Numbered from the stretch's first letter, positions 17,263 through 28,970 are shown. The stretch: 51,238 nt of DNA from Clostridia bacterium (GCA_017938645.1 JAGBBE010000169.1:1-51238); one strand, 5' to 3'. Notes: generated by a model from the sequence alone, not told the origin. A program made the numbers and translations.

Positions 17263-19107
17263 ATGATCAGCGCGTTTTGGATGATGATCATCCTGTGCGG
17301 CACGGCGGGCTTGTGCGCATCGCTCAGCAGCCGCAGATGTGAAGAGTATTTTGCTTTTTCCATCTGCGGGATTATTGCTGTTCTGTATGGATTCGCGCTG
17401 GCTGGTGTGCCGGAATGGGGCTATCATACGGTACAAGCGCTGGGCGCGGCGGCTTTTGCCGTGTGCGCTGCGCTGTGTGCGGTCAAAAGGGACGTCCGCA
17501 GGCGCGTGCTTACACCCGGCTGTGCGGTGTTTGCCCTCTGGATTCTGATTGCCTGGTGGGCGCATCGCGGACAGGTCTACAATACTTATGACGAGTTTTT
17601 TCACTGGGGCACGGCAGCGAACCGGCTGTATGCGTTGAAGATGCTTCCGTCCGCCGGAGAAGGCGTGCTGCAGTTTCCCAGCTATCCTCCGGGAAGCACG
17701 CTGTTCTACTGCTTCTGGACGTGGCTGGGCAGCAACTTCAGCGAGGGTAATACCATTGCTGCCGCCAATGTGCTTTTGTTTGCCTGCCTCGCGCCGCTGA
17801 TGAAGCATACCGGCTGGAAGCAGTGGAAGCATCTCATCGTACTGGCGCTGTCCATTGTGCTTCTGCCCATGGTTTTCAAGCAGAATGTCTATCAGGACCT
17901 GTATGTGGACGTGCTGCTGGGCTGCATGGCGGCGTATATGCTGATCACCTGGTTCACGGGCGAAAAGAATGCATCCGCCTGCGTGATGACGGCTGTGACG
18001 GCTTTTGCGCTGGCGCTGGTCAAGGCGTCGGGCATTGCGGTTGCAGTGCTGGCGCTGGCGGTGATTGTACTGGACGGTCTGCGCGGCGCAAAGCAGGAGC
18101 GCCGGATCATGTGGCTGACCGTTGGCGTGAGCGTTTTCTGTGCCGCAGCCGCTTCCCTCAGCTGGAACAGTTTCCTGTCCGCCCATGACATCGTAAGCGA
18201 AAAGCCCTTCCGTCATTGGGAGATCCTCGCAAACCTGCAGAGCTTCCTCCATGGAACCGCTCCGGGATGGCTGAAGGATCAGTACCGCAATTTCTTCGAA
18301 CTGATCACGCAGGAAGAAATGATGGGCTACGGGCATATTCTGGCGTTCAATTATCTGGAATGGCTGCTGGTTTTTGCGCTGGTTGCCTGCTGGCTCAAGC
18401 GCCTCGGCAGCATTCATGTGGATGAAACGGTGCTCCGCTTCAGCAAAGCCGCATGGGGGATGATCGCCGTCACGGCGGTGTATGCGGTTATGCTCTACCA
18501 CACCTACACATATACCTTTGACTACCGGGAGGCCGCATCGCTTCACTCGTTCGACCGCTACATGTCCACCATCATGACGCCGGCGGTCTGCGTGATTGCG
18601 GCGCTGGCGCTGGAAAGCATGCACCGTCATCCGCCGAAATGGATGCCGTCTGCAATGATTGTACTGACCTGCCTTGCACTGCTGGTTTCTCCGGTTCATC
18701 TGCTCAACCTCACCGTTACGGCGCCTGTTGAAATTGCCGTATCGCAGGAATCCCGCGCACAGAGCGCCCCATCGGTGGCGATGTCGGAGGAACTGGAGGG
18801 GGACGAACGCATTGCATGGCTCACGGTGGATACGCAGCGTTCGGCCTTCGATTATCTGATTAACCGATACGAGCTCATGCCCACACGGCTGGAAAAACCC
18901 TGCGACTATTGGATCCAGCAGCCCGTGGAACACATCCGCGATGCGCTGATGAACAGCGGCTGCGAGTACGTGTACTGTTTCCTGACGGACGAGGCGTTTG
19001 AGCGGGATTTTGCATCCCTGTTTGAAAATCCGGAGGACATCGCCAGCCGGACGCTGTACCGCATCATCCGCAACGGGAACGACTTTACGCTTCAGAAAGT
19101 GGTCTGA
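17263..19107 (+). CDS. Large multispanning membrane protein, GT-C-like (second pair, member 2)
   Basis: Paralogue of the preceding gene, 614 residues, again with about 13 membrane segments. The motif is YDEFFHWG with D110 and E111 at the same positions as D110/D111 in member 1. Further shared blocks are RVLTPGC, YPPGSTLFYCFWTWL, KQNVYQDLYVDVLLGC, SLHSFDRYMSTI and the soluble tail ending RTLYRI. The start follows GGAGGAAAAAGC. The swap of the second Asp for Glu could mean a different or weakened activity. The 25-bp gap to the previous gene and 34-bp gap to rel suggest one transcript. Confidence 0.75.
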   Translation: MISAFWMMIILCGTAGLCASLSSRRCEEYFAFSICGIIAVLYGFALAGVPEWGYHTVQALGAAAFAVCAALCAVKRDVRRRVLTPGCAVFALWILIAWWAHRGQVYNTYDEFFHWGTAANRLYALKMLPSAGEGVLQFPSYPPGSTLFYCFWTWLGSNFSEGNTIAAANVLLFACLAPLMKHTGWKQWKHLIVLALSIVLLPMVFKQNVYQDLYVDVLLGCMAAYMLITWFTGEKNASACVMTAVTAFALALVKASGIAVAVLALAVIVLDGLRGAKQERRIMWLTVGVSVFCAAAASLSWNSFLSAHDIVSEKPFRHWEILANLQSFLHGTAPGWLKDQYRNFFELITQEEMMGYGHILAFNYLEWLLVFALVACWLKRLGSIHVDETVLRFSKAAWGMIAVTAVYAVMLYHTYTYTFDYREAASLHSFDRYMSTIMTPAVCVIAALALESMHRHPPKWMPSAMIVLTCLALLVSPVHLLNLTVTAPVEIAVSQESRAQSAPSVAMSEELEGDERIAWLTVDTQRSAFDYLINRYELMPTRLEKPCDYWIQQPVEHIRDALMNSGCEYVYCFLTDEAFERDFASLFENPEDIASRTLYRIIRNGNDFTLQKVV

Positions 19108-19141
19108 ATAAGCAACGATCAACAGAGGAAGTGATCACAGA

Positions 19142-21337
19142 ATGCTGACCTACATAACCAATGAATGCATGCCGCTGGAGAAGATGCTGGCCCGAGTGGA
19201 GAGGACGCATCCGGAAGGCTGCGAACTGGTGAAAAAAGCCTATGAGTTTGCCGAGAACGCCCACAGAGGACAGGTTCGCAAGAGCGGCGAGCCGTATTTC
19301 ATGCACCCGGTTTCTGTGGCGAGCATCCTCACGGATCTGATGATCGATGCAACCACCATCGCTGCGGGCTTCCTTCACGACACGGTGGAGGACTGTCAGG
19401 ACATCACGCTGGATACGCTGCGCGCGGAATTCGGCGAGGAAGTGGCGCTGCTGGTGGATGGCGTAACAAAGCTCGACAAGCTGGACTTTACCAACCGCGA
19501 GGAGCAGAAGGCCGAAAGCCTGCGCAAGATGATTCTGGCCATGTCCAAGGACATCCGCGTGGTGGTCATCAAGCTGGCCGACAGACTGCATAACATGCGC
19601 ACGCTGCGCTTCCAGAAGCCGGAAAGGCAGAAGGCCATCGCCCACGAAACGCTGGATATCTATGCGCCGCTGGCGCACAGGCTGGGCATCAACTCCATCA
19701 AGTCGGAACTGGAGGATCTCAGCTTCAAATACATCGATCCAGAAGCCTTCCACGACATCGTGCAGAAGGTTGGCCTCAGGCGCACCGAGCGCGAGGAGAA
19801 CATCCGCATGGTGATCTCCGAATTGTCCGAGAAGCTGGATGCGCAGAACATCCATTATGAGATGGACGGCCGCCCCAAGCACCTGTACTCCATCTACAAG
19901 AAGATGAAGGGTCAGGGCAAGACCTTCGACCAGATTTATGACCTCATCGCCGTGCGCGTGCTGGTGGCCACCGTACAGGACTGCTATACCGTGCTTGGCA
20001 TCGTTCATACGCTGTGGAACCAGATTCCGGGCCGCTTCAAGGACTACATCAGCGTGCCCAAGGGCAATATGTACCAGAGCCTGCACACCACCGTGATCGG
20101 CGGCCGCAAAATGCCCTTCCCATTTGAAATCCAGATCCGTACGTGGGATATGCACCGTGTGGCCGAGTTCGGCGTTGCGGCGCACTGGCGCTACAAGGAA
20201 GGCGGAGCAGCGGGCGGCGATCTGGACAACAAACTCTACTGGCTGCGTCAGATCCTCGACTGGCAGGGCGATACGCGCGACAGTCAGGAATTCATCGATT
20301 CGCTCAAAACCGACCTCTTCTCTGAAGAAGTGCTCATCTTTACGCCCAAGGGCGATATCGTCAGCATGGTGCGCGGCGCAACGCCCATCGACTTTGCTTA
20401 CCGGATTCACTCCGGCGTAGGCAATCACTGCGTAGGTGCAAAGATCAACGGTCGCATCGTGCCGCTGGAAACGGAATTGCAAACCGGCGACCGCGTGGAA
20501 ATCATCACCTCGCCGTCCTCCAAGGGTCCGGGCGCGGACTGGCTGCGTATCGTCAAGACCCAGCAGGCCAAGGCCAAGATCCGTCAGTTCATGAAGCGCG
20601 AGCTGCGCGGCGAAAATGTGGTCAAGGGCAAGGACATGCTCGAAAAGGAGGCCAAGCGCCGCGGCGTTACGCTTCCCAGCCTCACCAAACCCGAATATTA
20701 CGAGCCAATCCTCAAGCGCTACGCCTTCAGCGAACTGGATGACATCTACGGCGCCATCGGCTACGGCGGCATCGCCAGCGCCTACGTGATCAGCCGCCTG
20801 ATGGAAGAACAGCGCAAGATGGAAACGCCTGCTGTTCCGCAGGTCAAGGAGGTTTCCCAGGAGGAGGCTCAGAAGAAGCTTGGCAAGCCGTCCCACGGCG
20901 TGTATGTCAAGGGCGAAAGCGGGATGCTTGTGCGCTTTGCGCGCTGCTGCAACCCCGTGCCCGGCGACGAAATCGTGGGCTACATCACCCGCGGACGCGG
21001 CGTCACGGTGCATAAGGCGGACTGTGTCAATGCCACCAACTCTGAGCAGGAGCGCATGGTGGAAGTCAGCTGGGCCGGCGGCAGCGAGCTGACGGAGTTC
21101 AACGCTTCCATTACCATCATCGCCTACGACCATGTGAGTCTTTTGGGCGAACTGGCGCTGTGCATCGGCAACATGGACGTGCCGATTGTGGCCGTGTCCG
21201 CCAAGCGCGACGAAAAGAAAAAGACCTGCATCATTACCATGGTCATTCAGGTCAAGAGCCGCGAACAGATGGATCGCGTCTTTACACAGCTGCATAAGCG
21301 CAGCGATATCATTGAGGTATACCGCAGCAGCAACTGA
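19142..21337 (+). CDS. relA: Bifunctional (p)ppGpp synthetase/hydrolase (Rel)
   Basis: A 731-residue RelA/SpoT homologue that makes and destroys the stringent-response alarmone. In order: HD hydrolase domain (about 25-180, H55 in FMHPVSV and HD in GFLHDTVED at 79-80, so hydrolase looks intact); synthetase domain (about 220-350, MDGRPKHLYSIYKKM, DLIAVRVLV); TGS (about 390-455, FTPKGDIVSMVRGATPIDFA); zinc-finger/helical region with CCNPVPGD; and a C-terminal ACT domain. The length is full. It lies in a row of membrane-glycan genes with 34-bp and 22-bp gaps, so it may share their mRNA. In many Clostridia it instead sits next to dtd and an MBL hydrolase; here one GT-C gene separates them. Confidence 0.96.
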   Translation: MLTYITNECMPLEKMLARVERTHPEGCELVKKAYEFAENAHRGQVRKSGEPYFMHPVSVASILTDLMIDATTIAAGFLHDTVEDCQDITLDTLRAEFGEEVALLVDGVTKLDKLDFTNREEQKAESLRKMILAMSKDIRVVVIKLADRLHNMRTLRFQKPERQKAIAHETLDIYAPLAHRLGINSIKSELEDLSFKYIDPEAFHDIVQKVGLRRTEREENIRMVISELSEKLDAQNIHYEMDGRPKHLYSIYKKMKGQGKTFDQIYDLIAVRVLVATVQDCYTVLGIVHTLWNQIPGRFKDYISVPKGNMYQSLHTTVIGGRKMPFPFEIQIRTWDMHRVAEFGVAAHWRYKEGGAAGGDLDNKLYWLRQILDWQGDTRDSQEFIDSLKTDLFSEEVLIFTPKGDIVSMVRGATPIDFAYRIHSGVGNHCVGAKINGRIVPLETELQTGDRVEIITSPSSKGPGADWLRIVKTQQAKAKIRQFMKRELRGENVVKGKDMLEKEAKRRGVTLPSLTKPEYYEPILKRYAFSELDDIYGAIGYGGIASAYVISRLMEEQRKMETPAVPQVKEVSQEEAQKKLGKPSHGVYVKGESGMLVRFARCCNPVPGDEIVGYITRGRGVTVHKADCVNATNSEQERMVEVSWAGGSELTEFNASITIIAYDHVSLLGELALCIGNMDVPIVAVSAKRDEKKKTCIITMVIQVKSREQMDRVFTQLHKRSDIIEVYRSSN

Positions 21338-21359
21338 GCTGCCATAAGGAGAGAACCAA

Positions 21360-22874
21360 ATGAAAAAAATCGGCAAGGCAGCCCTGTGTGTTCTGTGCGC
21401 CGCCGTGCTTCTGGCAATGGGCATGTTTCTGTTCCAGAACAACAGCCCGCTGTACCAGCATATCGGCCCGGATAACGCCATCTTTATGACCATCGGCCGC
21501 GGCATGGCGCAGGGCAAGGTGCCCTATGTGGACTTGACAGAGAACAAAGGTCCTCTGTTTTTCCTGCTCATGGGCGTGCCGCAGATGATCATCGAGGGCA
21601 CTACGGGCGTGTTCATTCTGGAAGAAATCATGCTTCTTGGCATGTGCCTGATGATTGTGCTCTGCGCGCGCTGGCTCACGGGCGGCAAACCGTGGGCACT
21701 GTGCGCGGCGCTGGGGGTTGCGGCCTATCTGTCGTCAATGAACGGCGGCAACTTCTGCGAGGAGTACGACCAGTTCTTCCTGATGATGGGCGTAACCGTG
21801 ATGGTGCATGTCTTTACCGCTCAGAAGAAGGGTGAAAAGTGGCGCTCCTTTGTGATGGGTCTGGCCACGGCCAGTGTGGCGCTGATCAAAATCAGCGATA
21901 TTCTGGGCCTTGCCATGCTGGTTCTGTGCTACATCGTGTGGGTCATCCGCGAAAAGAAGGGCTTCTGGAAGGAAGCGCTTCGCTTTGTGGCAGGCATGGC
22001 GGTGGTGGCCATTCCGGTCTTTGCCTACCTGATCAGCGTGGACGCTGTGGGCGCGATGTTTGAGGACTACATCCTCAACAACTTCGTGCATGTGGCCAAG
22101 GGCAAGGGCTATGGCTTTATGGAGACCCGTCTGTATCTGCTGGAGAGAAGCTATGGCAGGACTGCGCTGAAGGCTGCGGGCGGTATGATCGCGGCGGTGA
22201 TCGTATGCCTGCTTCTGAAGTTTGGCAAGCGCGACGGCGACGAAATCCAGACCGGCGGATTGTATACTGCGGCGGTTCTGATGGCTCTGGGCAATCTGCT
22301 GGTTGCCTTCGTGGCCAGCAGCGGCTTCTATCATCATCTGATGATGGGCGACATCACGAATCTTTTGACGATTCTTCTCATCTCCAGCGCGATTCTGCGC
22401 CGCGTAAGCGTGTGGAAGCCGGTTCGCTGGGTGCAATTGGGCGCGGCGGTGCTGGTATTGTGTCTGTCGGTCAATGCGGTTGTTCAGAGTATCAATCCCG
22501 AGGAATGGGTGGGATCGGAATCCCGTCAGTCAAGCCGTGATTATCAGCGCGAACTGCTCCCTGAGCTGGAAGGCTACGAGGATTCTGTGTATTCCATCGG
22601 CATCTATCCGGAATGGTACTGGGAAACCGGGCTTTATCCTGCGTACCGATACTTTAACATCATCGGATTCATCGTGGATAATGTGGGCAACGATCAGGCA
22701 CAGGCGTTTGAGGACTATCTGCTCGAAGGCGAGCTTCAGGCGCTGGTGATTGCCGGGGATATTGAGGAATATCGAGGCATCCTGACCGATGCGACCATCG
22801 ACTATATCTGGGAAAACTATATCTATTATACGTCCGACAGTGAGGATGCCCGCCAGCTGTGGTTCCTCATCTGA
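21360..22874 (+). CDS. GT-C-type membrane glycosyltransferase-like protein
   Basis: A 504-residue polytopic protein. The N-terminal outer loop has [20 protein letters not shown] followed by [10 protein letters not shown], the arrangement of ArnT/PMT (GT39/GT83)-related enzymes: an Asp after the first membrane segment (D38), GK-PY-D-L and KGP. About 10 more membrane segments and a small soluble tail follow. Such enzymes use polyprenyl-phosphate sugars outside the membrane. It belongs to a different family branch from the two tandem pairs upstream. It sits between rel and dtd, which are commonly adjacent in Firmicutes, so it may be an insertion into an older rel-dtd operon. Confidence 0.8.
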   Translation: MKKIGKAALCVLCAAVLLAMGMFLFQNNSPLYQHIGPDNAIFMTIGRGMAQGKVPYVDLTENKGPLFFLLMGVPQMIIEGTTGVFILEEIMLLGMCLMIVLCARWLTGGKPWALCAALGVAAYLSSMNGGNFCEEYDQFFLMMGVTVMVHVFTAQKKGEKWRSFVMGLATASVALIKISDILGLAMLVLCYIVWVIREKKGFWKEALRFVAGMAVVAIPVFAYLISVDAVGAMFEDYILNNFVHVAKGKGYGFMETRLYLLERSYGRTALKAAGGMIAAVIVCLLLKFGKRDGDEIQTGGLYTAAVLMALGNLLVAFVASSGFYHHLMMGDITNLLTILLISSAILRRVSVWKPVRWVQLGAAVLVLCLSVNAVVQSINPEEWVGSESRQSSRDYQRELLPELEGYEDSVYSIGIYPEWYWETGLYPAYRYFNIIGFIVDNVGNDQAQAFEDYLLEGELQALVIAGDIEEYRGILTDATIDYIWENYIYYTSDSEDARQLWFLI

Positions 22875-22899
22875 TGGTTTTGGAAGGAGATTTCCGCTT

Positions 22900-23349
22900 A
22901 TGCGTGCAGTGATTCAGCGCGTGTCCGAGGCAAGCGTGCGCGTCGACGGCGAGGTCATCGGACAGATCGGCAAGGGCTTTCTGGTGCTTATCGGCGTGGA
23001 GAACGGCGATACGGAGGCCGATTTCAAATACATCGCCACCAAGGTGCCCAATATGCGCATCTTCGAGGATGAAAACGAGAAGATGAATTTGTCCATTCAG
23101 GATGTGGGCGGCGAGATTCTGGCTGTGAGCCAGTTCACGCTCCTGGGCGACGCGCGTTCCAGCCGCCGTCCCAGCTTTATTCAGGCTGCGCGTCCCGACG
23201 TGGCCAATCCGATGTATGAGCGTCTGGTTCAGCACTGGCGCGAGATGGGCATTCATGTGGAAACCGGTAAGTTCGGCGCTGACATGAAGGTGAGCCTCAT
23301 CAACGACGGCCCTGTGACCATGCTTCTGGATTCCCACAAGCTGTTTTAA
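22900..23349 (+). CDS. dtd: D-aminoacyl-tRNA deacylase
   Basis: A 149-residue Dtd that removes D-amino acids, and mis-charged Gly, from tRNA. The two family motifs are present: [17 protein letters not shown] (from 77) and the Gly-cisPro motif NDGPVT (G137, P138). The start at 22900 follows TGGAAGGAG; upstream in-frame codons lie inside the preceding gene and are not used. [13 protein letters not shown] is the standard N-terminus. The next gene begins 11 bp downstream. Confidence 0.96.
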   Translation: MRAVIQRVSEASVRVDGEVIGQIGKGFLVLIGVENGDTEADFKYIATKVPNMRIFEDENEKMNLSIQDVGGEILAVSQFTLLGDARSSRRPSFIQAARPDVANPMYERLVQHWREMGIHVETGKFGADMKVSLINDGPVTMLLDSHKLF

Positions 23350-23360
23350 GGGAGAAAACC

Positions 23361-23981
23361 ATGCCTCAGATCAACATTGAAAGCCTCACCGTGGGCGAGG
23401 TTGCGGCGAACTGCTATCTGGTGGAGAATGCCGAGACGCACGAACTCTTCCTCGTCGATCCGGGCGCGGAGGCGGAGCGCATCATCAGCCGCATTGGCGG
23501 GCGCAAGCCGGTTGCTGTGCTATTGACGCATGCGCATTTTGACCACATCGGCGCGGCTGATACGCTGTGCCGCCGGTTTGGCATTCCGCTGTATGTGCAC
23601 AGGGACGACGCCTCCAAGCTGACCGATCCCATGGGCAATGTGTCAGGGTTGTTCGGTATGCCGATGACCATCGAAACGAAGCCTTCCGTATGGCTGGAGG
23701 GCGGCGAAACGCTCAGGCTTGGCGGCATGGAGGTTGAGGTTTTGCATACGCCGGGTCACAGCGCAGGAAGCGTATGCTATCTCATGCGCGAAGAACCCTG
23801 TATTTTCACCGGCGATACGCTGTTTGCCAACGGCTACGGGCGCACGGATTTCCCGGACGGCAGCTTCAGCCAGCTCAGGCAGTCGCTTCGGATGCTGTTT
23901 TCTCTCACGCCCAGAATGATTACCTATCCCGGTCATGATATTCCCGGCTTTGCCGGACGCGATGAATCGGAGGAAGCCTGA
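23361..23981 (+). CDS. Metallo-beta-lactamase-fold hydrolase (glyoxalase II-like)
   Basis: A 206-residue soluble MBL-fold protein of the YcbL/glyoxalase-II-like group found next to rel-dtd in Firmicutes. Zn-binding residues are THAHFDH (H57, H59, D61, H62), HTPGHSAG, FTGDTLF and the terminal YPGHD. The short C-terminus lacks the glutathione-binding domain of true glyoxalase II, so the natural substrate is open. The stop overlaps the start of hemZ (TGATG). Confidence 0.9.
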   Translation: MPQINIESLTVGEVAANCYLVENAETHELFLVDPGAEAERIISRIGGRKPVAVLLTHAHFDHIGAADTLCRRFGIPLYVHRDDASKLTDPMGNVSGLFGMPMTIETKPSVWLEGGETLRLGGMEVEVLHTPGHSAGSVCYLMREEPCIFTGDTLFANGYGRTDFPDGSFSQLRQSLRMLFSLTPRMITYPGHDIPGFAGRDESEEA

Positions 23982-25467
23982 TGGAAACGATCAATGTGGC
24001 GCTGTATGCAGCGCTTGAAGGCTTTGCCAATGATTTCTGCGATGTGCTCAAGCTGTTCTTTTCTGTGGAGAATGTAACGGTCAATCCCGAGGAGAATGAC
24101 GGAGCCGAGGCGCTTCGCCAGCTCTATGAGGAAAAGGACGGAAAGGCGCTGTGCACCTTCCTGTTCCGCGGCGAGACCGAGGTGCAGGAGGCTGTGCTGC
24201 CCGAAGAAGGCGGCGACATGGAGCATTATGCGGTGGAGCGCAAGCGCGTGATGAAGCGCCTGTGCAAGCTGACGCTTTACCAGCTGCTCAAACGCCTGAC
24301 CGGGCACCGTCCGCCGTGGGGATCGCTCACAGGCATCCGTCCGACGAGACTGATGTACAGCGCAGTCGAAAAAGGCATGACGCTGGAAGAGGCGCAGGAG
24401 CATATCGAAAGCACCTACGACGTAAGCCATGAGAAGTCCGAACTGCTCAGACGCATCGTCATTGAGCAGCAGAAATTGCCCGAGCCAAGCGTCAATGAGG
24501 CGGATGTGTACATTTCCATTCCTTTCTGCCGCACGCGCTGCGCCTACTGCTCCTTCCCGGGCGAGGCGGTGGGCAAGGGAAAGATGATTCCGCCGTATCT
24601 GGATGCGCTTCTGTGGGAGATGCGCGAGGGCGCAAAGCTGTTTGAAAAGTCCGGCCTCAGGCTCCGCGCGCTGTATGTGGGCGGAGGTACGCCGTCCGCG
24701 CTCAATGAAGAGCAGTTTGAAGCGCTCATGCAGGAAACCATGCGCCTGTTCCCGGGTGCGCGGGAGTATACCGTGGAGGCTGGACGGCCTGATACCATCA
24801 CGCGCGGCAAGCTGGAAACGCTCAAAAAGCTGGGCGTGGGACGCATCAGTATCAATCCCCAGACCATGAACGACGAAACCCTGCGCGTTATCGGGCGCGA
24901 TCACACCGCACAGCAGGCGGTTGAAGCCTTCCATCTGGCGCGTGAGATGGGTTTTGACGACATCAACATGGACGTTATCGCCGGTCTGCCGGGCGAAACG
25001 GAAGCGCATTTCCGTCATACCATGGACGTCATCCGCGAGCTCAGGCCCGACAGCCTCACTGTGCACACGCTGGCGATCAAGCGCTCCAGCCGTCTCAATC
25101 TCGAAAAGACGCCTTTGCCGGATGCGCGGGTCGCTGCAGAAATGGTGCGCATGGGGCAGGAGACTGCTGATGCGCTGGGGCTGGAGCCGTATTATCTTTA
25201 CCGCCAGAAGTACATGGCCGGTCAGCAGCAGAACGTGGGCTATGCACGTCCCGGCAAGGCCTGCCTTTACAACATCGATATCATGGAGGAAACCACCTCC
25301 ATTCTGGCCATGGGCGCAGGCGCGATCAGCAAGCGCGTCTTCCCGGACAGGGAGCTGCGCATCGAGCGCGCGCCCAATGTGACCAATGTCTCCGTCTATA
25401 TCGACCGCGTTGAAGAGATGGCGCGGCGAAAAGAAATACTTTTCAGCGATACGAAGGAGGAACAGGC

Positions 25468-25471
<4 letters not shown>
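23981..25471 (+). CDS. hemZ: HemZ-type radical SAM protein (oxygen-independent coproporphyrinogen oxidase-like)
   Basis: A 496-residue HemN-family radical SAM protein. An N-terminal domain of about 165 residues, typical of HemZ, precedes the [4Fe-4S] motif CRTRCAYC (C183, C187, C190). Then come YVGGGTPS and the TVEAGRPDTIT region, where HemN usually has GGEXNP-like residues. Whether this subgroup truly oxidises coproporphyrinogen III or handles heme in another way is unsettled. No other heme gene is in the window. Both ends overlap neighbours (TGATG and ATGA), so it is translationally coupled to the MBL gene and glpK. Confidence 0.9.
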
Positions 25472-26961
<1,490 letters not shown>

Positions 26962-26968
26962 AAAATGT

Positions 26969-26997
26969 CAGAGCGGATTTTTCCGCTCTGATTTTTT
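26969..26997 (+). terminator. Intrinsic terminator after glpK
   Basis: CAGAGCGGA (26969-26977), T-rich loop, TCCGCTCTG (26982-26990), then ATTTTTTC. It closes the long plus-strand run that began at 11423. Confidence 0.95.
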
Positions 26998-27030
26998 CAT
27001 TTCGGGACATACTGTTCCCGAGGTGAGAAC

Positions 27031-27462
27031 ATGAGCGCATTACCGGAAATGGAACTCCTGCAGTACATCTACAAGACGGCGGACATGGGCTGTGAAGGCA
27101 TTGACGCGGTGGAAAAGCACGCGGAAGAGAAGATGCTTGACGAACTCATGCGCGAGCGCAAGGAGTACGAGCACATCCGCGGTCAGGCCGACATGATGAT
27201 CCGCAAAGGCGGCGAGGAGCCCGCAGGCGCAGGCATGATGGCCAAACTGTCCGCCGACATGATGAGCATGGGCCAGATGGCCATGGATGATTCCCGCAGC
27301 CGCATTGCCGAGATGATGATTCAGGGAACCACCATGGGCATTGTGAAGACCATCCGCCACCTGCGTGACTACGAAGGAGACGACGAGCAGGCCCGAAAGC
27401 TCGGCCAGCGGCTTCTGGACACGCAGGAGAGCAATGTGGAAAAGATGAAGGCGTATCTGTAA
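27031..27462 (+). CDS. Small helical protein of unknown function (ferritin-like four-helix outline)
   Basis: A 143-residue soluble, Met- and Glu-rich protein that I do not recognise. Predicted helices hold regularly spaced acidic residues: MELLQYIYKTADMGCEGIDA, then a long charged helix, then RSRIAEMMIQGTTMGIVKTI and RKLGQRLLDTQESNVEKMKA. This outline resembles DUF2383/ferritin-like helical bundles, but no clear di-iron EXXH pair is evident. The start follows CGAGGTGAGAAC. It has its own terminator and lies alone between glpK and an opposed gene. It is probably real: good Shine-Dalgarno, codon use like its neighbours, strong terminator. Confidence 0.75.
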   Translation: MSALPEMELLQYIYKTADMGCEGIDAVEKHAEEKMLDELMRERKEYEHIRGQADMMIRKGGEEPAGAGMMAKLSADMMSMGQMAMDDSRSRIAEMMIQGTTMGIVKTIRHLRDYEGDDEQARKLGQRLLDTQESNVEKMKAYL

Positions 27463-27467
27463 ATGAG

Positions 27468-27495
27468 AAAAGTCCGGCAAGACGCCGGACTTTTT
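27468..27495. terminator. Bidirectional terminator between convergent genes
   Basis: AAAAGTCCGGC (27468-27478) pairs with GCCGGACTTTTT (27484-27495). It has T-runs on both strands and serves both the small helical gene and the ADP-ribosylglycohydrolase gene. Confidence 0.93.
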
Positions 27496-27500
27496 GAAAA

Positions 27501-28970
27501 TCAGCCGTAAACCTGAATGGGAACCAGAATCTGCGTTGGCCGGCCGGGGCAGGTCATCTGCAGGATGATGCTGTTGTCGGACAGCACCGCGTCGCCTGCA
27601 TGGATGGTGAACGGCACGGCGCAGTGTCCGCCTTCACGTTCCAGATACATCGGCGGCGGGCTGTAGAGATTGCGCGGGCCTTCCACCGTCCAGCCCTCGG
27701 GACAGAGGTAGCACAGGCGGAAATGCTTCTGCTCGGGCAGGAAGGCGCTGGGAATCAGCCGCACGGTTCCGCTGAGCGTGCTGCCGGGCTGAACGACCGG
27801 CTTTTCATCGAAGGAAACCAGCACCTCGCCAAAAATGCTCTCCGTGGTGTAGGAATAGGGCTTGCGCTGGCTGAGGCTGAGGGCAAAGGTGTTTCCGCGG
27901 AAGGCGGAGAGATCCTGTTCGGGGATGAGGGTTTCATCGCCCAGACACACGCCGCTTTCAGAGCCGCTGAGCAGCTGCTGATGAGGCTTGCGCAGGGTTA
28001 CGGGCAGCAGGTTGAAGATGCAGTCCGTCAGTTCTGCACACGTCAGCGGATAGCGCCCGTGACCGTTGGTCAGGCAGATGCTCTTGATGCCGTCGCCGAT
28101 GTAGGCCTGCCAGTCGGACGGAATGCATGCCATGCCGCCCATGATGCCCATCAGCGCGCCGAGGGTCGCGCCGGTGCAGTCGGTATCATCGCCGCAGTTG
28201 ATAGCGTAGATCATCGACTGCTTGAAGTCGCCCTCACCGTAGAGCAGACCCAGCACCACGTAGGCAACGTTGGCAGGCGCCTGGAACCAGCCCAGATCAG
28301 CGCTGTCCTCCACCAGCTTTTCGCGGCATTCCTTCCATGAGACGCCGTTTTCGTAGCAATCGATCACCAGACGCACGCTGCGGGCTACACGGCAGGTGTC
28401 CGGCAGTTTGGACAAGCCGATGTCCAGAAGCGTGCGCACGTCATGCACCGCAAAGGCCGCACTCTGCATGGCAGCGACAAAAATGGCCGCATACGTGCCC
28501 TCGCCGAAGCCGTGGTCGACGCTTGCATCCTCAAAGGCCATTTTAACCGCCTTTTCAGGCATCGCCGGATACAGACAGGCCCATACCTCGGTGCGGATCC
28601 ATGCGCCGTTGGAGTTGCGCCACAGCTCGTTGTTGTATTCGCCGCTCATGGGCGAGGGAATGCCCTGACGCAGGTTGGACTTGCCCACGCCGTATTCGTT
28701 CCAGTTGGGATTGACGAAGCTCAGCCAGTATTCGCCGAGGGTTTTGCTGTTGACGTTTTCCGGACCCAGATCATTTACCGCCCGCAGCCACGCCAGCTGC
28801 AGGTCCAGATCGTCGTTGGGCAGCGGTTCGCCGGCTTCGGAGGCAAAGCCCTGAATGTCCAGCAGTTCGCGGGTTCCTTCGTAAGGCGTACCCATGGTGC
28901 CGCCGATGTTTTTGCCGATCCAGCAGGCATAGACGCGGTCGCGCAATTCGTTACGGGAAAGGGTAATCAT
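27501..28970 (-). CDS. ADP-ribosylglycohydrolase (DraG family) with C-terminal beta-rich extension
   Basis: A 489-residue protein. Residues about 1-335 are the all-helical ADP-ribosylglycohydrolase fold, which in characterised relatives removes ADP-ribose from proteins or small molecules. The metal-binding acidic motifs are NDDLDLQLAWL near residue 57 and NCGDDTDCTGATLGALMG near 265. The remaining ~150 residues look beta-rich and resemble no domain I can name. The start at 28970 follows GGGAGGTATCCGC; an ATG five codons upstream lies within that site. The gene has its own promoter and no partner ADP-ribosyltransferase nearby. A metabolic glycosidase role is possible, as in many long gut Clostridia members. 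Confidence 0.88.
   Translation of the reverse strand: MITLSRNELRDRVYACWIGKNIGGTMGTPYEGTRELLDIQGFASEAGEPLPNDDLDLQLAWLRAVNDLGPENVNSKTLGEYWLSFVNPNWNEYGVGKSNLRQGIPSPMSGEYNNELWRNSNGAWIRTEVWACLYPAMPEKAVKMAFEDASVDHGFGEGTYAAIFVAAMQSAAFAVHDVRTLLDIGLSKLPDTCRVARSVRLVIDCYENGVSWKECREKLVEDSADLGWFQAPANVAYVVLGLLYGEGDFKQSMIYAINCGDDTDCTGATLGALMGIMGGMACIPSDWQAYIGDGIKSICLTNGHGRYPLTCAELTDCIFNLLPVTLRKPHQQLLSGSESGVCLGDETLIPEQDLSAFRGNTFALSLSQRKPYSYTTESIFGEVLVSFDEKPVVQPGSTLSGTVRLIPSAFLPEQKHFRLCYLCPEGWTVEGPRNLYSPPPMYLEREGGHCAVPFTIHAGDAVLSDNSIILQMTCPGRPTQILVPIQVYG

Noticed and set aside
19085..21517. Open frame of 810 codons opposite rel
   Set aside because: Antisense of a full-length, motif-rich rel gene; His/Asp/Ala-rich with no family match.
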